From contig CAWBVU010000006.1 in the NCBI GenBank assembly GCA_963792405.1, forward strand, positions 1,736,001 to 1,800,000: a stretch of DNA of 64,000 nt. The letters run 5' to 3'. Every line of letters starts with the position of its first letter. Position 1 is the stretch's first letter. This document shows, piece by piece, positions 7,674-16,878 of this stretch. The notes below the pieces were generated by a model. It had not been told where the DNA came from. It saw only the letters and a list, made by a program, of their open reading frames with translations, and did no database searches. The stretch is from SZUA-442 sp963792405. GTDB lineage: Bacteria; Actinomycetota; Acidimicrobiia; Spongiisociales; UBA5794. The translations under genes were made by a program, and so were the position numbers.

Positions 7674-8621
7674 ATGAGCTGGGCTGCTCGAGACATCCCT
7701 GACCAGTCGGATAGGGTCGCCGTCGTGACGGGAGCCAACAGCGGCCTCGGCCTCGAGTCGACACGCGCCCTCGCAGGGAAGGGTGCCACGGTGGTGATGG
7801 CGGCGCGGGACGCGGCAAAGGCGGAGGCCGCTCGTGACGACATCCTCGCCGGCCTCCCCGGCGGCGACCTCGAGATCGCGCCACTCGACCTCGCCTCCCT
7901 CGCGTCCGTCCGCGCCGCCGCCGAGGCCATCGTCGGGACCCATCCCCGGATCGACATCCTGATCAACAACGCAGGCGTCATGGGCATCCCGCGACGGACC
8001 ACCGAGGACGGATTCGAGATGCAGTTCGGAACGAACCACCTCGGGCACTTCGTTCTCACAGCGCTGCTTCTGCCCGCGATCGAGGCCAGCGGCAACGGCC
8101 GCATCGTCACGGTCACCTCCACTGGACGGAACGTCCACGCCCCCCTCGACCCGGACGATCTCGCCATGGAGCGGTCCTACGACCCTTGGAGGGCATACGG
8201 GCGGTCAAAGCGCGCGAACTTCCACTTCGCGCTGGAGCTCGACCGGCGACTGAGGTCGGCGGGGGCGACGACCCGCAGCCTCGTCGCCCACCCCGGGTTC
8301 TCGAACACGAACCTCCAGGCGACGAGCGCCGCCGAGAGTGGTGGAGGCTGGAGCCAGCGCTTCTTCCACCGATCGGTGCAGCGCCTCGGCATGGATGCCG
8401 CACGCGGCGCCCTCCCGCAGCTCAGGGCCGCCACCGACCTGAAGGCCGACGGCGGCGAGTTCTACACCCCGCAGTGGGTCAACTTCGGCGACCCCGTGCG
8501 CAGGGGCTTCCTCCCGTCGTCGGCGAGGCAGGAGGACCTGGACCTGCTCTGGCGTGTCTCGGAGGACGCCACGGGAACGACGTTCGACGTCGCTGCCATC
8601 GTCGGCGACAGCACGGCCTGA
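7674..8621 (+). CDS. Short-chain dehydrogenase/reductase (retinol dehydrogenase-like)
   Basis: A 315-residue classical-type SDR. The cofactor motif TGANSGLG is at 19-26, the structural NNAGVMG near 100, and the catalytic YGRSK (YxxxK) near 178. The length and the 'HPGFSNTNLQ' segment match the WW-domain oxidoreductase/retinol-dehydrogenase branch (NADP-linked). The substrate cannot be predicted. AAGGTG lies just upstream of the ATG. The gene follows the isomerase/hydrolase pair after a 73-base gap on the same strand and may be read with it. Confidence 0.9.
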   Translation: MSWAARDIPDQSDRVAVVTGANSGLGLESTRALAGKGATVVMAARDAAKAEAARDDILAGLPGGDLEIAPLDLASLASVRAAAEAIVGTHPRIDILINNAGVMGIPRRTTEDGFEMQFGTNHLGHFVLTALLLPAIEASGNGRIVTVTSTGRNVHAPLDPDDLAMERSYDPWRAYGRSKRANFHFALELDRRLRSAGATTRSLVAHPGFSNTNLQATSAAESGGGWSQRFFHRSVQRLGMDAARGALPQLRAATDLKADGGEFYTPQWVNFGDPVRRGFLPSSARQEDLDLLWRVSEDATGTTFDVAAIVGDSTA

Positions 8622-8684
8622 CTCAGGGGAGCTGTGCCCGCAACGGGATCGTGCGCTGCATCCGCCCGACCGTCGGGAGACGCG

Positions 8685-9230
8685 TCAGGCGTTCTTGACC
8701 TGGAATGAGGCCACGACCTCGAGGATCCCGAAGAGCACCACATAGATCCCCATGAGCACGGCGAACACCCCGATGGTGATATCCGGCCACGCCAGGATGA
8801 CGATGCCGAAGACCGCCGCAAGGGCGCCGAAGGCGATCCGCGCCCCGCGATCGGGCAACATCTCGTTCGTGAGGCCCCTGAAGAAGTCGACCATGCCGGA
8901 GATGATCCAGAAGATGGCCGTCAACAGCACGATCACCTTGATCGTCGACTCGGGGTTGCGCATGATCACGACACCGAGGACCACACCGACGATGCCCGAG
9001 ATCACCAACAGCCATCGGCCGTCGGCATCAGAGTCGAAGACCGCCACGAAGAAGCGGATCACGCCGGCGACGATCATGAAGAGGCCCACGATCGTGGTGA
9101 CGACGGTGAGCGTCCGACCCGGCCAGAAGATCAGCAGCGCCCCGAAGCCGATCGAGAGGATGCCGAGGATCAGCAGCATCCACCAACTCCTGCTCAGGTC
9201 CTCTGCTTCGTAGACCTCGACGTCGGTCAT
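8685..9230 (-). CDS. HdeD/DUF308 family membrane protein
   Basis: A 181-residue integral membrane protein with six hydrophobic helices in three helix pairs. Each pair carries the DUF308 pattern of a Gly-rich turn plus an aromatic/Pro end ('FGALLIFWPG', 'LGVVIMRNPEST', 'FGIVILAWPD'). E. coli HdeD is an acid-resistance protein; most homologues are uncharacterised. AAAGGAG five bases before the ATG at 9230 is a strong ribosome-binding site. It is convergent with the SDR gene and divergent from the LigD-like polymerase. Confidence 0.88.
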   Translation of the reverse strand: MTDVEVYEAEDLSRSWWMLLILGILSIGFGALLIFWPGRTLTVVTTIVGLFMIVAGVIRFFVAVFDSDADGRWLLVISGIVGVVLGVVIMRNPESTIKVIVLLTAIFWIISGMVDFFRGLTNEMLPDRGARIAFGALAAVFGIVILAWPDITIGVFAVLMGIYVVLFGILEVVASFQVKNA

Positions 9231-9296
9231 TCCCACTCCTTTCGGCGTCGATCCACGATACCGTCGTCACCCCACGGTTCCCGGCAGCGAAACGGC

Positions 9297-9302
9297 CATA
9301 AT
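9297..9302 (+). promoter_or_regulatory. -10 box CATAAT of a leaderless transcript
   Basis: CATAAT, one base from consensus TATAAT, ends six bases before the ATG at 9309. Confidence 0.55.
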
Positions 9303-9308
9303 CACGCC

Positions 9309-10316
9309 ATGGCAGGAGACGCATACGTCGACGCGGCCGGGGTCCCGGTGAGGATCTCGAGTCCGGACAAGGTCGTCTTCCCGCGCCACGGCTGGACGAA
9401 GCTCGACGTCGCCGAGCACTTCGCCATGTGCGGCGAGGGGGCACTTCGCAATGTCCACGACCGCCCGACGATGCTCAAGCGGTGGACGAAGGGCGTTGAT
9501 GCGGAGCCCTTCTACGTCAAGAGGGTGCCTCCCCAGGCGCGCTCGACCGTGGACGTGACGTTCCCCTCCGCCCGCCCCGGCACGATGTTCCTCCCACTCG
9601 AGGTGCAGGACGTCGTCTGGATGGCGCAGATGAACTGCCTCGACCTCCACCCGTGGAACGCGCGGGCGAGCGACCTCGACCACCCCGACGAGCTGCGCAT
9701 CGACCTCGATCCGACGGAGGGGTACCAGTTCGACGCGGTGGTCGACGTGGCCCACACCATCGAGGGGATCCTCGGAGAGCTCGGGCTCGTGGGCTGGCCG
9801 AAGACCTCCGGCAGCAGGGGGATCCACATCAACGTGAGGCTGGAGCCGCGATGGGACTACTACGCCGTGCGGAGGGCATGCCTGGCCATCGCACGCGAGG
9901 CCGAGCGGCGCAACGACGTCGCCACCACGAAGTGGTGGAAGGAGGAGCGTCGGGGCGTCTTCATCGACTTCAACCAGAACGCACGTGACAAGTCCGTGGC
10001 GTCCGCGTACTCCGTGCGCCACACGGGGTGGGTGTCCACCCCCTTCCGATGGGGCGAACTCGACGGGACCTCCTCCGACATGTGCGACCTGATGTCCTTC
10101 AAGGATCGATGGACCGACGTCGGTGACCTCACCGATGGGATCGATGAGGCGGCAGGCGACCTCACGGAGGCCCTGACGTGGGTCCTGCGCGACGAGGAGA
10201 ACGGGGAGGGCGATGCACCCTGGCCGCCCCACTACCCGAAGATGCCGGGCGAGCCCCCTCGAGTCCAGCCGTCCAAGCGCAGGATGCCATCCGGGGAAGA
10301 CGATGGTGACGCGTGA
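9309..10316 (+). CDS. LigD-type primase-polymerase (PolDom) for end joining
   Basis: A 335-residue stand-alone archaeo-eukaryotic-primase polymerase of the LigD PolDom type. It shows the opening block SSPDKVVFPRHGWTK, the metal-binding pair in LRIDLDP (D-x-D, near 137-139), SGSRGIHI with its catalytic His (near 175), and the third acidic site in VFIDFNQNARDK. In mycobacteria PolDom fills gaps and adds ribonucleotides at breaks held by Ku. Here the ligase is a separate gene 2.6 kb away, and neither Ku nor a LigD phosphoesterase domain is in the window. The Pro-rich C-terminal tail after residue 300 is not part of the fold. Confidence 0.92.
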   Translation: MAGDAYVDAAGVPVRISSPDKVVFPRHGWTKLDVAEHFAMCGEGALRNVHDRPTMLKRWTKGVDAEPFYVKRVPPQARSTVDVTFPSARPGTMFLPLEVQDVVWMAQMNCLDLHPWNARASDLDHPDELRIDLDPTEGYQFDAVVDVAHTIEGILGELGLVGWPKTSGSRGIHINVRLEPRWDYYAVRRACLAIAREAERRNDVATTKWWKEERRGVFIDFNQNARDKSVASAYSVRHTGWVSTPFRWGELDGTSSDMCDLMSFKDRWTDVGDLTDGIDEAAGDLTEALTWVLRDEENGEGDAPWPPHYPKMPGEPPRVQPSKRRMPSGEDDGDA

Positions 10317-10326
10317 CGGCAGTCGA

Positions 10327-10332
10327 TAGCCT
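10327..10332 (+). promoter_or_regulatory. -10 box TAGCCT, near-leaderless
   Basis: TAGCCT ends nine bases before the ATG at 10342, leaving at most a few bases of leader. Confidence 0.45.
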
Positions 10333-10341
10333 CGTGCGCTC

Positions 10342-11568
10342 ATGACGGCGATCGACACGATCGAGCCCACGAGGCGACGCCTGATCGGGACGCTCTTCAC
10401 GGGCAACGCGATCGGGTCGACCGCGTACATCGGCATCGCCACCGTCGGCGCCCTCATCGCGGAGGAGATCACAGGATCGACCGGTCTGTCCGGGCTCCCC
10501 TCGACGACGGGGACCCTCGGTGTCGCCGCGGGGGCTGCCGCCCTCTCGTGGACCTCCCTGCGCGTCGGGCGACGCCGCAGCTTCGCCCTCGGCTACATGG
10601 TCGCCGCCGCCGGGGCGGGGTTCGCGATCGCATCGATCGTGACAGGGAGCTTCGCACTCCTGCTCATGGGCATGCTCGGCGTGGGGTTCGGTCGCAGCGT
10701 CGGGCAGCTGTCCCGATATGCCGCGGGGGACATGCGAACGGAGAGCCGGAGGGCGGAGGCGATCAGCCTCATCGTGTGGGCATCGACCATCGGCGCAGTG
10801 ATCGGGCCCCTGCTCATCGGCCCGACGAGCGGGTTCGCCTCCGCGGCGGGCACCAACGAGCTCGTCGGCCCGGTGGCAGTGGCGGTGGCCGGCTATGCCC
10901 TCGCCGTGATCCTCATGTTCGTGGGCCTCCGCCCCGACCCCATGACCCTGATCGTCGGTGATGACGGCGACACCGAACCCGGGCCGGCACGTTCCTTCAA
11001 GGAGCTGCTGGCATCCCCATCGGTGCGGTTGAGCGTGGCCGCGATCGTCATCAGCCAGCTGGTCATGGTCTTCGTCATGGTGATGACACCGGTCCACATC
11101 AAGGCCAACGACGGCGGGCTCAGCACCGTCGGATGGGTGATGATGGCCCACACCCTCGGGATGTTCGCGATCGCACCCGTGACCGGCATCCTGGTCGACC
11201 GGTTCGGTCCCACGAGGATGATCGCCGCCTCCGTCGGCGTGTTCGTCGCTTCCTGTGCCATGGCGGCGACCGCGGTCACGGCGAGCACGCCGCTGCTCAT
11301 CGTGAGCCTCTTCCTCCTCGGCGTGGCGTGGAACTTCGGGTTCGTCGCGGGCAGCACGCTCCTCCAGCACGGGCTCCCGGTTGCCGACCGACTGAAGATG
11401 CAGGGGTTCGCGGACTCCTCGGCATGGATGGCGAGCGCGTTGGCGTCTGCAGCATCGGGCGTCATCGTCGCCCAGAGCTCGTTCACGACGTTGTCGCTCA
11501 TCGGTGGCGCCCTCGCCCTGATCCCCCTGGTGCCGCTGCTGTCGACCCGCCGGCTGCGCACCGCCTGA
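10342..11568 (+). CDS. MFS transporter
   Basis: A 408-residue protein with about 12 hydrophobic helices. The first cytoplasmic loop carries the MFS pattern as SLRVGRRRSFALGY, and the second half repeats it as ILVDRFGPTRM. A charged central loop near residue 205 divides the halves. Substrate specificity is not readable. It lies between the end-joining polymerase and ligase, but nothing links it to DNA repair. Its own -10 box suggests separate transcription. Confidence 0.88.
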   Translation: MTAIDTIEPTRRRLIGTLFTGNAIGSTAYIGIATVGALIAEEITGSTGLSGLPSTTGTLGVAAGAAALSWTSLRVGRRRSFALGYMVAAAGAGFAIASIVTGSFALLLMGMLGVGFGRSVGQLSRYAAGDMRTESRRAEAISLIVWASTIGAVIGPLLIGPTSGFASAAGTNELVGPVAVAVAGYALAVILMFVGLRPDPMTLIVGDDGDTEPGPARSFKELLASPSVRLSVAAIVISQLVMVFVMVMTPVHIKANDGGLSTVGWVMMAHTLGMFAIAPVTGILVDRFGPTRMIAASVGVFVASCAMAATAVTASTPLLIVSLFLLGVAWNFGFVAGSTLLQHGLPVADRLKMQGFADSSAWMASALASAASGVIVAQSSFTTLSLIGGALALIPLVPLLSTRRLRTA

Positions 11569-11607
11569 GCCTCCCGATACCGTCTGCGCCCTCCTGCGTA
11601 CGCCACA

Positions 11608-12930
11608 ATGCCCCCCATGCTCTCCGACTACATGCGAGGTGTCGACCGCGCCGTCGACCTGACCCCCGTGACGCGCAACCGCACCGCCGACACCTGGAGG
11701 GTCATCGCCCTCCTCGCCGTGGTCTACGGGCACTGGCTCGCCGCCTCGGTGTGGGTGGCCCCAGACGGCGACCCCATCGTCATGAACACGCTCGAGTGGA
11801 TCCCGTACGCCGGCTGGTTCACGTGGCTCATCCAGGTGATGCCGGTGTTCTTCTTCGTCGGCGGGTACACGAATGCCAGGGCTATCGCATCGAGCACCAC
11901 CAACCGTCGGAGCTGGCTCACCATCCGCTTCCGCAGGCTCTTCGGCCCCGCCGTTCCCGTCATCGTGCTGTGGACGGTGCTCTCACTCGTCCTCCGCACC
12001 TGGATCGAGGCCGACCTCGTCTATGCGGGCGTCCTCAACGCCACCCTGCCACTGTGGTTCCTCGCCGTGTACCTGGCCCTCGTGGCGATCGCCCCGCTCA
12101 CTTTCGCACTCTGGAGGCGGTGGGGTGTCGCCTCGATCGCCCTCTTCGCCTCGGCGTCCGTCGCGGTGGACCTCGCCTACCGCGGTCTCGACGTCCCGGG
12201 CGTCGGTTGGCTCAACCTGGTGTTCGTGTGGGGGACGGTGCACCAGCTCGGCTACTGGTGGGCGACACGAGAGGACGACGGGTCACTCCCCTCGCGGGTT
12301 CGGTGCATCGGCATCTCGGCTGCGTCGCTCGCCGCCCTCGTGGCCGTCACCATGGCGGGGTGGTATCCGGTGGCCATGATCACGATCCCCGGGGGCGGGC
12401 CGCAGAACGTCACGCCACCGACGAGCGCCGTCATCCTCCTGTCCGCGTTCCAGATCGGCATCATCCTCGCCACGAAGGACATCGTCGGCCGATGGGCCGA
12501 CCGGAGGCGCAACTGGCGCCTCGTGGTCGCCGTCTCGGGATTCATGATGTCGATCTACGTGTGGCACCTCACGGCGCTCTCGCTCGTGATCGCCGTCGGC
12601 ATCTTCACCTTCGACGGTGCGGCCTTCTCCCTCGAGCCGGGGACGGTGTGGTGGTGGGTGACCCGACCGCTCTTCTGGGCGGTGCTGATGGTCGCCACCG
12701 CGGCCTTCGTCGCCGCCTTCGGCGTCTTCGAGCGCGACATCGACACCGAGACGCCGCACCGTCCCATGCCCATCGTCGCCTCCGGCATGGGGGCGGCGAT
12801 CGTGGCGCTGTCGGGGACGGCGTTCGTCTACCTCGTGGACAGGGACGCCCGGCTGACCTGGTGGATCCCCGTCGTGGCCGTCATCGCCGCCGCCATCCTC
12901 GGCGCCTACCCCGCCCGCTGGCGCGCGTAG
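11608..12930 (+). CDS. Acyltransferase_3-type integral membrane protein
   Basis: A 440-residue polytopic protein with at least ten hydrophobic helices. The N-terminus shows the acyltransferase-3/OafB-like signature: R-x-I-A near 32 then VVYGHWLAASV, and FFFVGGYTNA before an Arg-rich loop RSWLTIRFRRLFGP. A later SIYVWHLTAL is also typical. Such enzymes transfer acetyl or other acyl groups to sugars, lipids or peptidoglycan at the outer face of the membrane. The second ATG, at 11617, may be the real start, because CACAAT lies seven bases before it in the leaderless arrangement. Confidence 0.85.
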   Translation: MPPMLSDYMRGVDRAVDLTPVTRNRTADTWRVIALLAVVYGHWLAASVWVAPDGDPIVMNTLEWIPYAGWFTWLIQVMPVFFFVGGYTNARAIASSTTNRRSWLTIRFRRLFGPAVPVIVLWTVLSLVLRTWIEADLVYAGVLNATLPLWFLAVYLALVAIAPLTFALWRRWGVASIALFASASVAVDLAYRGLDVPGVGWLNLVFVWGTVHQLGYWWATREDDGSLPSRVRCIGISAASLAALVAVTMAGWYPVAMITIPGGGPQNVTPPTSAVILLSAFQIGIILATKDIVGRWADRRRNWRLVVAVSGFMMSIYVWHLTALSLVIAVGIFTFDGAAFSLEPGTVWWWVTRPLFWAVLMVATAAFVAAFGVFERDIDTETPHRPMPIVASGMGAAIVALSGTAFVYLVDRDARLTWWIPVVAVIAAAILGAYPARWRA

Positions 12931-12933
12931 GCT
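12928..12933 (+). promoter_or_regulatory. -10 box TAGGCT of a leaderless transcript
   Basis: The box overlaps the stop codon of the acyltransferase gene and ends seven bases before the ligase ATG at 12941, so the ligase could have its own promoter although the genes are ten bases apart. Confidence 0.45.
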
Positions 12934-12940
12934 GGCCGGC

Positions 12941-14020
12941 ATGAACCTCCCCGTGATGCCACCCGTCAAGCCGATGCTCGCGAAGCCGGTGCCGACGCTC
13001 CCCGAGGGCGATGTGTCGTATGAGCCCAAGTGGGACGGGTTCAGGTGCATCGTGTTCCGGGACGGCGATGACGTCGTGATGGGATCGCGCAACCAGCGGC
13101 CGCTGAACCGCTACTTCCCCGAGATGATCGAGCCTTTCCTGGCAAGCCTGCCTCCGAGATGCGTCGTCGACGGCGAGATCTTCGTCGCGATCGACGGCAC
13201 GCTCGACTTCGACGCGCTGGGCCAGCGCATCCATCCGGCCGAGTCGAGAGTGATCAAGCTTGCCGAGGCGACGCCGGCCTCGTTCGTCGCGTTCGACCTC
13301 CTCGCGCTCGGTGACGACGACCTCACCGACCACGCCTTCGCAGAGCGAAGGGAGACCCTCGAGGGGATCGCCGGCGGCTTCTCACCTCCCGTGCACCTGG
13401 CTCCTGCAACGAGGGATCCCGAGCAGGCGATGCGATGGTTCGACGAATTCGAGGGTGCGGGGCTCGACGGGCTGATCATCAAGCCCCTCGCCGACCCGTA
13501 CGCCTTCGACAAGCGGACGCAGTTCAAGCTCAAGCACGTCCGCACCGCGGATTGCGTGGTCGCCGGGTACCGCATGCACACCTCCGGGGACGGTGTCGGG
13601 TCGCTCGTGCTCGGCCTGTTCGACACAGAGGGCACCCTCCACCACGTCGGTGTCGCCGCGAGTTTCACGGCGACGCGCAGGGCTGAGCTGCTCGACGAGC
13701 TCGGCCCTCTCGCACTCGACGACCTCTCCGACCACCCGTGGGCCCAGTGGATGGACGCAGAGGCGAACGCCGACGGGACGATGCCGGGAGCGCCGAACCG
13801 CTGGAGCGGCTCCAGCGGCAGGGACCACTCGTGGACGCCTCTGCGGCCCGAGCGCGTCGCCGAGGTGCAGTACACCTGGTCGACGGCCGGCCGGTTCAGG
13901 GGGACCACGAAGATGCTGCGCTGGCGACCCGACCGCGATGCCGAGTCGTGCAGCCTCGATCAGCTCGCCGAGCCGGATCCGCTGCCACCGGACTCGCTCC
14001 TCAGCGACATCGTGCGCTGA
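12941..14020 (+). CDS. ligC: ATP-dependent DNA ligase, LigC type
   Basis: A 359-residue ligase with the nucleotidyltransferase core and OB-fold. Motif I is EPKWDGFR with the adenylated Lys30; FVAFDLLAL is motif III, GLDGLIIKP motif IV and QFKLKHVRTADCVVAGY motif V. The C-terminal OB domain ends with a normal RFRGTTKMLRWRPDR block. Length and order fit mycobacterial LigC, which backs up LigD in end joining and works with PolDom proteins in base-excision repair. There is no fused polymerase or phosphoesterase domain. Together with the polymerase at 9.3 kb it forms a split LigD-like set. Confidence 0.93.
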   Translation: MNLPVMPPVKPMLAKPVPTLPEGDVSYEPKWDGFRCIVFRDGDDVVMGSRNQRPLNRYFPEMIEPFLASLPPRCVVDGEIFVAIDGTLDFDALGQRIHPAESRVIKLAEATPASFVAFDLLALGDDDLTDHAFAERRETLEGIAGGFSPPVHLAPATRDPEQAMRWFDEFEGAGLDGLIIKPLADPYAFDKRTQFKLKHVRTADCVVAGYRMHTSGDGVGSLVLGLFDTEGTLHHVGVAASFTATRRAELLDELGPLALDDLSDHPWAQWMDAEANADGTMPGAPNRWSGSSGRDHSWTPLRPERVAEVQYTWSTAGRFRGTTKMLRWRPDRDAESCSLDQLAEPDPLPPDSLLSDIVR

Positions 14021-14095
14021 CGGCTCGGGTTGGGGTTCACAGCCGTCAGCCACCCCCCTGTGCCCGGACACGCCGCGGGTCGAGTCCCGAGGGTG

Positions 14096-14695
14096 TCAGT
14101 TCGGGACCTTGTCGACGGCGACCGTGGCGATCCTCATGAACTCCGCCTCGCCGACCGTGCGAACATCGGTACTGAGCTCGATGAACACATCGCCCTTCGC
14201 CACGTAGAACGTGGTCGACTCGAACGTGTCGGTTTCGAAGGGTGGCTCCCCCTCGATGCGCGTCACGGCGAAGCTGTCATCGCCCAGACCGGGTGCCTCG
14301 ATCACGTCGACCGTCTGGGTCGTCCCATAGTCGGTCCAGACGACACCGTCACAAGCCCGGAACCCATCCTTGAGCCCTTGCATCATGTCGGAGATCCCCC
14401 CGTCGGGCACGACGTACATCATCTCCGTGAGCTCGGTCGGTTCGTCACCGCCGCTGTCGATGAACGAGACCCTCACCGCCCCAATGTCCTCGAATCGGAA
14501 GTCCGACTCGCGGCAGATCCCTCCTCCACCGACTCCCACTTGTCCCCTGGACTCCTCCTCGAAACCTCCGTCGACCTCCTCGAGCGCGAGCAGCGAACCC
14601 TCCAGGGCAACCGTCTCTGCCGACGGCGGCGGGGGTGGGCTACAGGACACCAGCAGCAACGCCACGAGCGCGACGAGCGCGACTCGCCGATGCAT
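14096..14695 (-). CDS. Hypothetical lipoprotein, 199 aa
   Basis: A short signal ends with LLVSC, placing the lipidated Cys at residue 18, followed by a Pro run. The mature part contains GICRESDF and a later FRACDG, so two cysteines could form a disulfide. Its alternating strands recall the PknH-type or LppX-like sensor folds of actinobacterial lipoproteins. I do not recognise the family, and that comparison is only by general feel. It is expected at the outer face of the membrane and has no operon partner. Confidence 0.7.
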   Translation of the reverse strand: MHRRVALVALVALLLVSCSPPPPPSAETVALEGSLLALEEVDGGFEEESRGQVGVGGGGICRESDFRFEDIGAVRVSFIDSGGDEPTELTEMMYVVPDGGISDMMQGLKDGFRACDGVVWTDYGTTQTVDVIEAPGLGDDSFAVTRIEGEPPFETDTFESTTFYVAKGDVFIELSTDVRTVGEAEFMRIATVAVDKVPN

Positions 14696-14883
14696 GACCG
14701 CCTCCTCTCGATCATGAGCCGGAGGGGCCCTCCCATTGCGGGGCTGCGACTCCGACCCCGTTCCAGCCTCTCCACCATCGTCTCACCACGCCGCATCCGA
14801 CGGAAGCGGGCACTCGGGAACTCCGCAGTCGCCGGAATACGCGCCTCCGGAATCCCTCACCGTCGGGGTCGGATCAGGTGAGG

Positions 14884-14889
14884 TAGCCT
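14884..14889 (+). promoter_or_regulatory. -10 box TAGCCT of a leaderless transcript
   Basis: TAGCCT ends seven bases before the ATG at 14897. The 200-base spacer between the divergent lipoprotein and this gene shows no other clear signal. Confidence 0.5.
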
Positions 14890-14896
14890 CGACGAG

Positions 14897-16000
14897 ATGC
14901 GCACGCTCCTCACGGTCCGGCCTCCCGGTGGCGACCCCTACGACCTGATCATCGACGACACGGTGTTCGCCGAGCCCACCGGTGAGGTCGATGCCCATCT
15001 CGAGACGTCGCACCTGTGGGCACTCCCCGGCCTCGCGGACGCCCATGCGCACCTGACGATGACCACGCCACTCGACATCCGGGGCATCTCGGACGATCAG
15101 ATGCTCGCCAACATCCCCACACACGCCTGGGCCCACGTCGAGAACGGCGTGCTCCTGATCCTGGACAAGGGGGGCAAGAACGACCTCAGCCTCGTATCCC
15201 TCGACCACGATGCCGACCTACGTCCGCATGTGGAGGTTGCCGGGGCGATGATCCACCCCGCAGGCGGGTACATGGATGGCTTCGGCGTGGAGGTCGAGGC
15301 CGACGACCTGGCCGAATACGTGCGCACGCGGGCCGCCACCAGGGGTGGTTGGGTGAAGGTCGTCGGGGACTGGCCACGCAAGGGCATCGGCCCGGTGACG
15401 AACTACCCCCTCGAGCGCCTCGCCGAGGCCGTCGACATCGTGCACGCGGCAGGCGCCAGGGTCGCCGTGCACACCATGGCCCATGCGGCATCCGACGCGG
15501 TCGCCGCGGGCGTCGATTCGATCGAGCACGGTCCCTTCCTCACCGAGGAGGACCTTCGCATCCTCGCGGCGAGGGGCGGCGCCTGGGTGCCGACGATCGT
15601 CAACATGCTCGACGTCGTGCGGATGCTCGGCCCCGAGTCGTCGGGCGGTCGCCTGTTCCTCGGCGGGCTGGATCGCATGCGCGAGAACCTCCCGAGGGCG
15701 GAGTCGCTCGGCGTGACGGTCCTCGCGGGCACGGACATGGCCGTCCCCCACGGCAAGGTGGCCGAGGAGGCGCTGCGGCTCAGGGAGTACGGGCTCAGCG
15801 ACAGGGCCGCATGCGAGGCAGCGAGTGTGGCGGCGTACCGGTACGTCGGGCTCCCCGATGCCCCTGCCCCCGGGCACGTCGCCGACGTCGTGTTCTTCGA
15901 CGACGACCCCCTCGCCGATGTGACGACGATCACGCGGCCGGCCCTGATCGTGCACCGGGGCAGGGTCATCGACCGTCCGGGCATCCCGGTGGAGCGATGA
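14897..16000 (+). CDS. Metal-dependent amidohydrolase (imidazolonepropionase-like)
   Basis: A 367-residue amidohydrolase-superfamily enzyme. Metal ligands appear in order: H50 and H52 (ADAHAHL), a probable carboxylated Lys154 (GWVKVVGD), H192 (VHTMAH), H211 (SIEHGPF) and D280 (AGTDMA). This pattern fits the Xaa-Pro dipeptidase/imidazolonepropionase-like group with a binuclear site. Typical substrates are cyclic amides or dipeptides; the real one is unknown. It ends in a four-base ATGA overlap with a thioesterase gene, so the two are made together. Confidence 0.88.
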   Translation: MRTLLTVRPPGGDPYDLIIDDTVFAEPTGEVDAHLETSHLWALPGLADAHAHLTMTTPLDIRGISDDQMLANIPTHAWAHVENGVLLILDKGGKNDLSLVSLDHDADLRPHVEVAGAMIHPAGGYMDGFGVEVEADDLAEYVRTRAATRGGWVKVVGDWPRKGIGPVTNYPLERLAEAVDIVHAAGARVAVHTMAHAASDAVAAGVDSIEHGPFLTEEDLRILAARGGAWVPTIVNMLDVVRMLGPESSGGRLFLGGLDRMRENLPRAESLGVTVLAGTDMAVPHGKVAEEALRLREYGLSDRAACEAASVAAYRYVGLPDAPAPGHVADVVFFDDDPLADVTTITRPALIVHRGRVIDRPGIPVER

Positions 16001-16770
16001 TCGAGGCCTTCTACGAGAGGATCCCCAACGGCTTCGCCCCGACCGACTACGTCACGGGACCATGGGATCCCGAGCTCTCCCACGCGGGGCCGCCAGCGGC
16101 GCTGCTCCTCAACGAGCTCGCCCGATCGGTCGAGGACATGGGGATCTCGAGGGTGTCCTACGAGATCCCACGCGGCATCCCGAAGGTTCCCTACCGCACC
16201 CACGTGGACGTCCTGCGCCCGGGCCGGAGGGTCAAGCTCCTGCGCGCCGACCTCCGCGACCTCGACGGCACGCTGGTCATGAGTGCCACGGCGTGGTGCA
16301 TCCGGGAGACGACCGGGCTCCCCATCAGCGATCCCCACCCCATGGACCTGCCGGATGTGTCGGGGTGCGCCCCGCTGCGGATCACGTTCGGTGACGGTCT
16401 CGGCTACATGGACGGTGTCGAGATGCGGATTGCCGAGGGGGCACCGTTCGGGGCCGGGGGACCGGCGGCGATCTGGATCCGCCAGGTCATCCCCCTCATC
16501 GACGGCGAGGACGCCGATCCCTATGCCCTCTGCGGGATGTTCGGCGACCTCGGCAACGGGATCTCGGCCCTCGCCCCCTTCGACGAGCTCCTCGCCGTCA
16601 ACACCGATCTCACGCTCTACCTCGCGCGCCGCCCTGCCTCCGAGTGGCTCGCGATGCGGTCCGCGACCATCACCGAAGGATTGGGGCTAGGCATTTCCGA
16701 CTCCTTGGTATACGATGCGTCCGGATTCGTAGCCAGAGCGAACCAGTCGATCTACTTCGACCGCCGGTGA
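15997..16770 (+). CDS. TesB-like acyl-CoA thioesterase family protein
   Basis: A 257-residue protein with a double hot-dog (4HBT_3/TesB-like) architecture. FAPTDYVTGPWDPELSHAGP near the start is the family's opening block, and GNGISALAPFDELLAVNTD near 185-203 is the second-domain substrate-cleft motif. TesB-type enzymes hydrolyse acyl-CoA esters. The ATGA overlap ties it to the amidohydrolase. The last 90 bases are less G+C-rich than the rest, where the predicted sigma-factor promoter lies. Confidence 0.82.
   Translation: MIEAFYERIPNGFAPTDYVTGPWDPELSHAGPPAALLLNELARSVEDMGISRVSYEIPRGIPKVPYRTHVDVLRPGRRVKLLRADLRDLDGTLVMSATAWCIRETTGLPISDPHPMDLPDVSGCAPLRITFGDGLGYMDGVEMRIAEGAPFGAGGPAAIWIRQVIPLIDGEDADPYALCGMFGDLGNGISALAPFDELLAVNTDLTLYLARRPASEWLAMRSATITEGLGLGISDSLVYDASGFVARANQSIYFDRR
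16688..16716 (+). promoter_or_regulatory. Predicted sigma-factor promoter inside the 3' end of the thioesterase gene
   Basis: TAGGCA (16688-16693), a 17-base spacer and TACGAT (16711-16716) form a passable -35/-10 pair in a locally A+T-richer stretch. The transcript would begin near 16723, giving a leader of about 175 bases before the sigma-factor ATG. Confidence 0.35.
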
Positions 16771-16878
16771 CGCTCGGGAACTCCTGAGAAGCCACGAGCG
16801 TCTCATACGTGTCCACCCACACAGAACCCCAATACGGCAGCCGCACCCGTCCGAAAGGGGGGTGCGCTCCGAACAACA

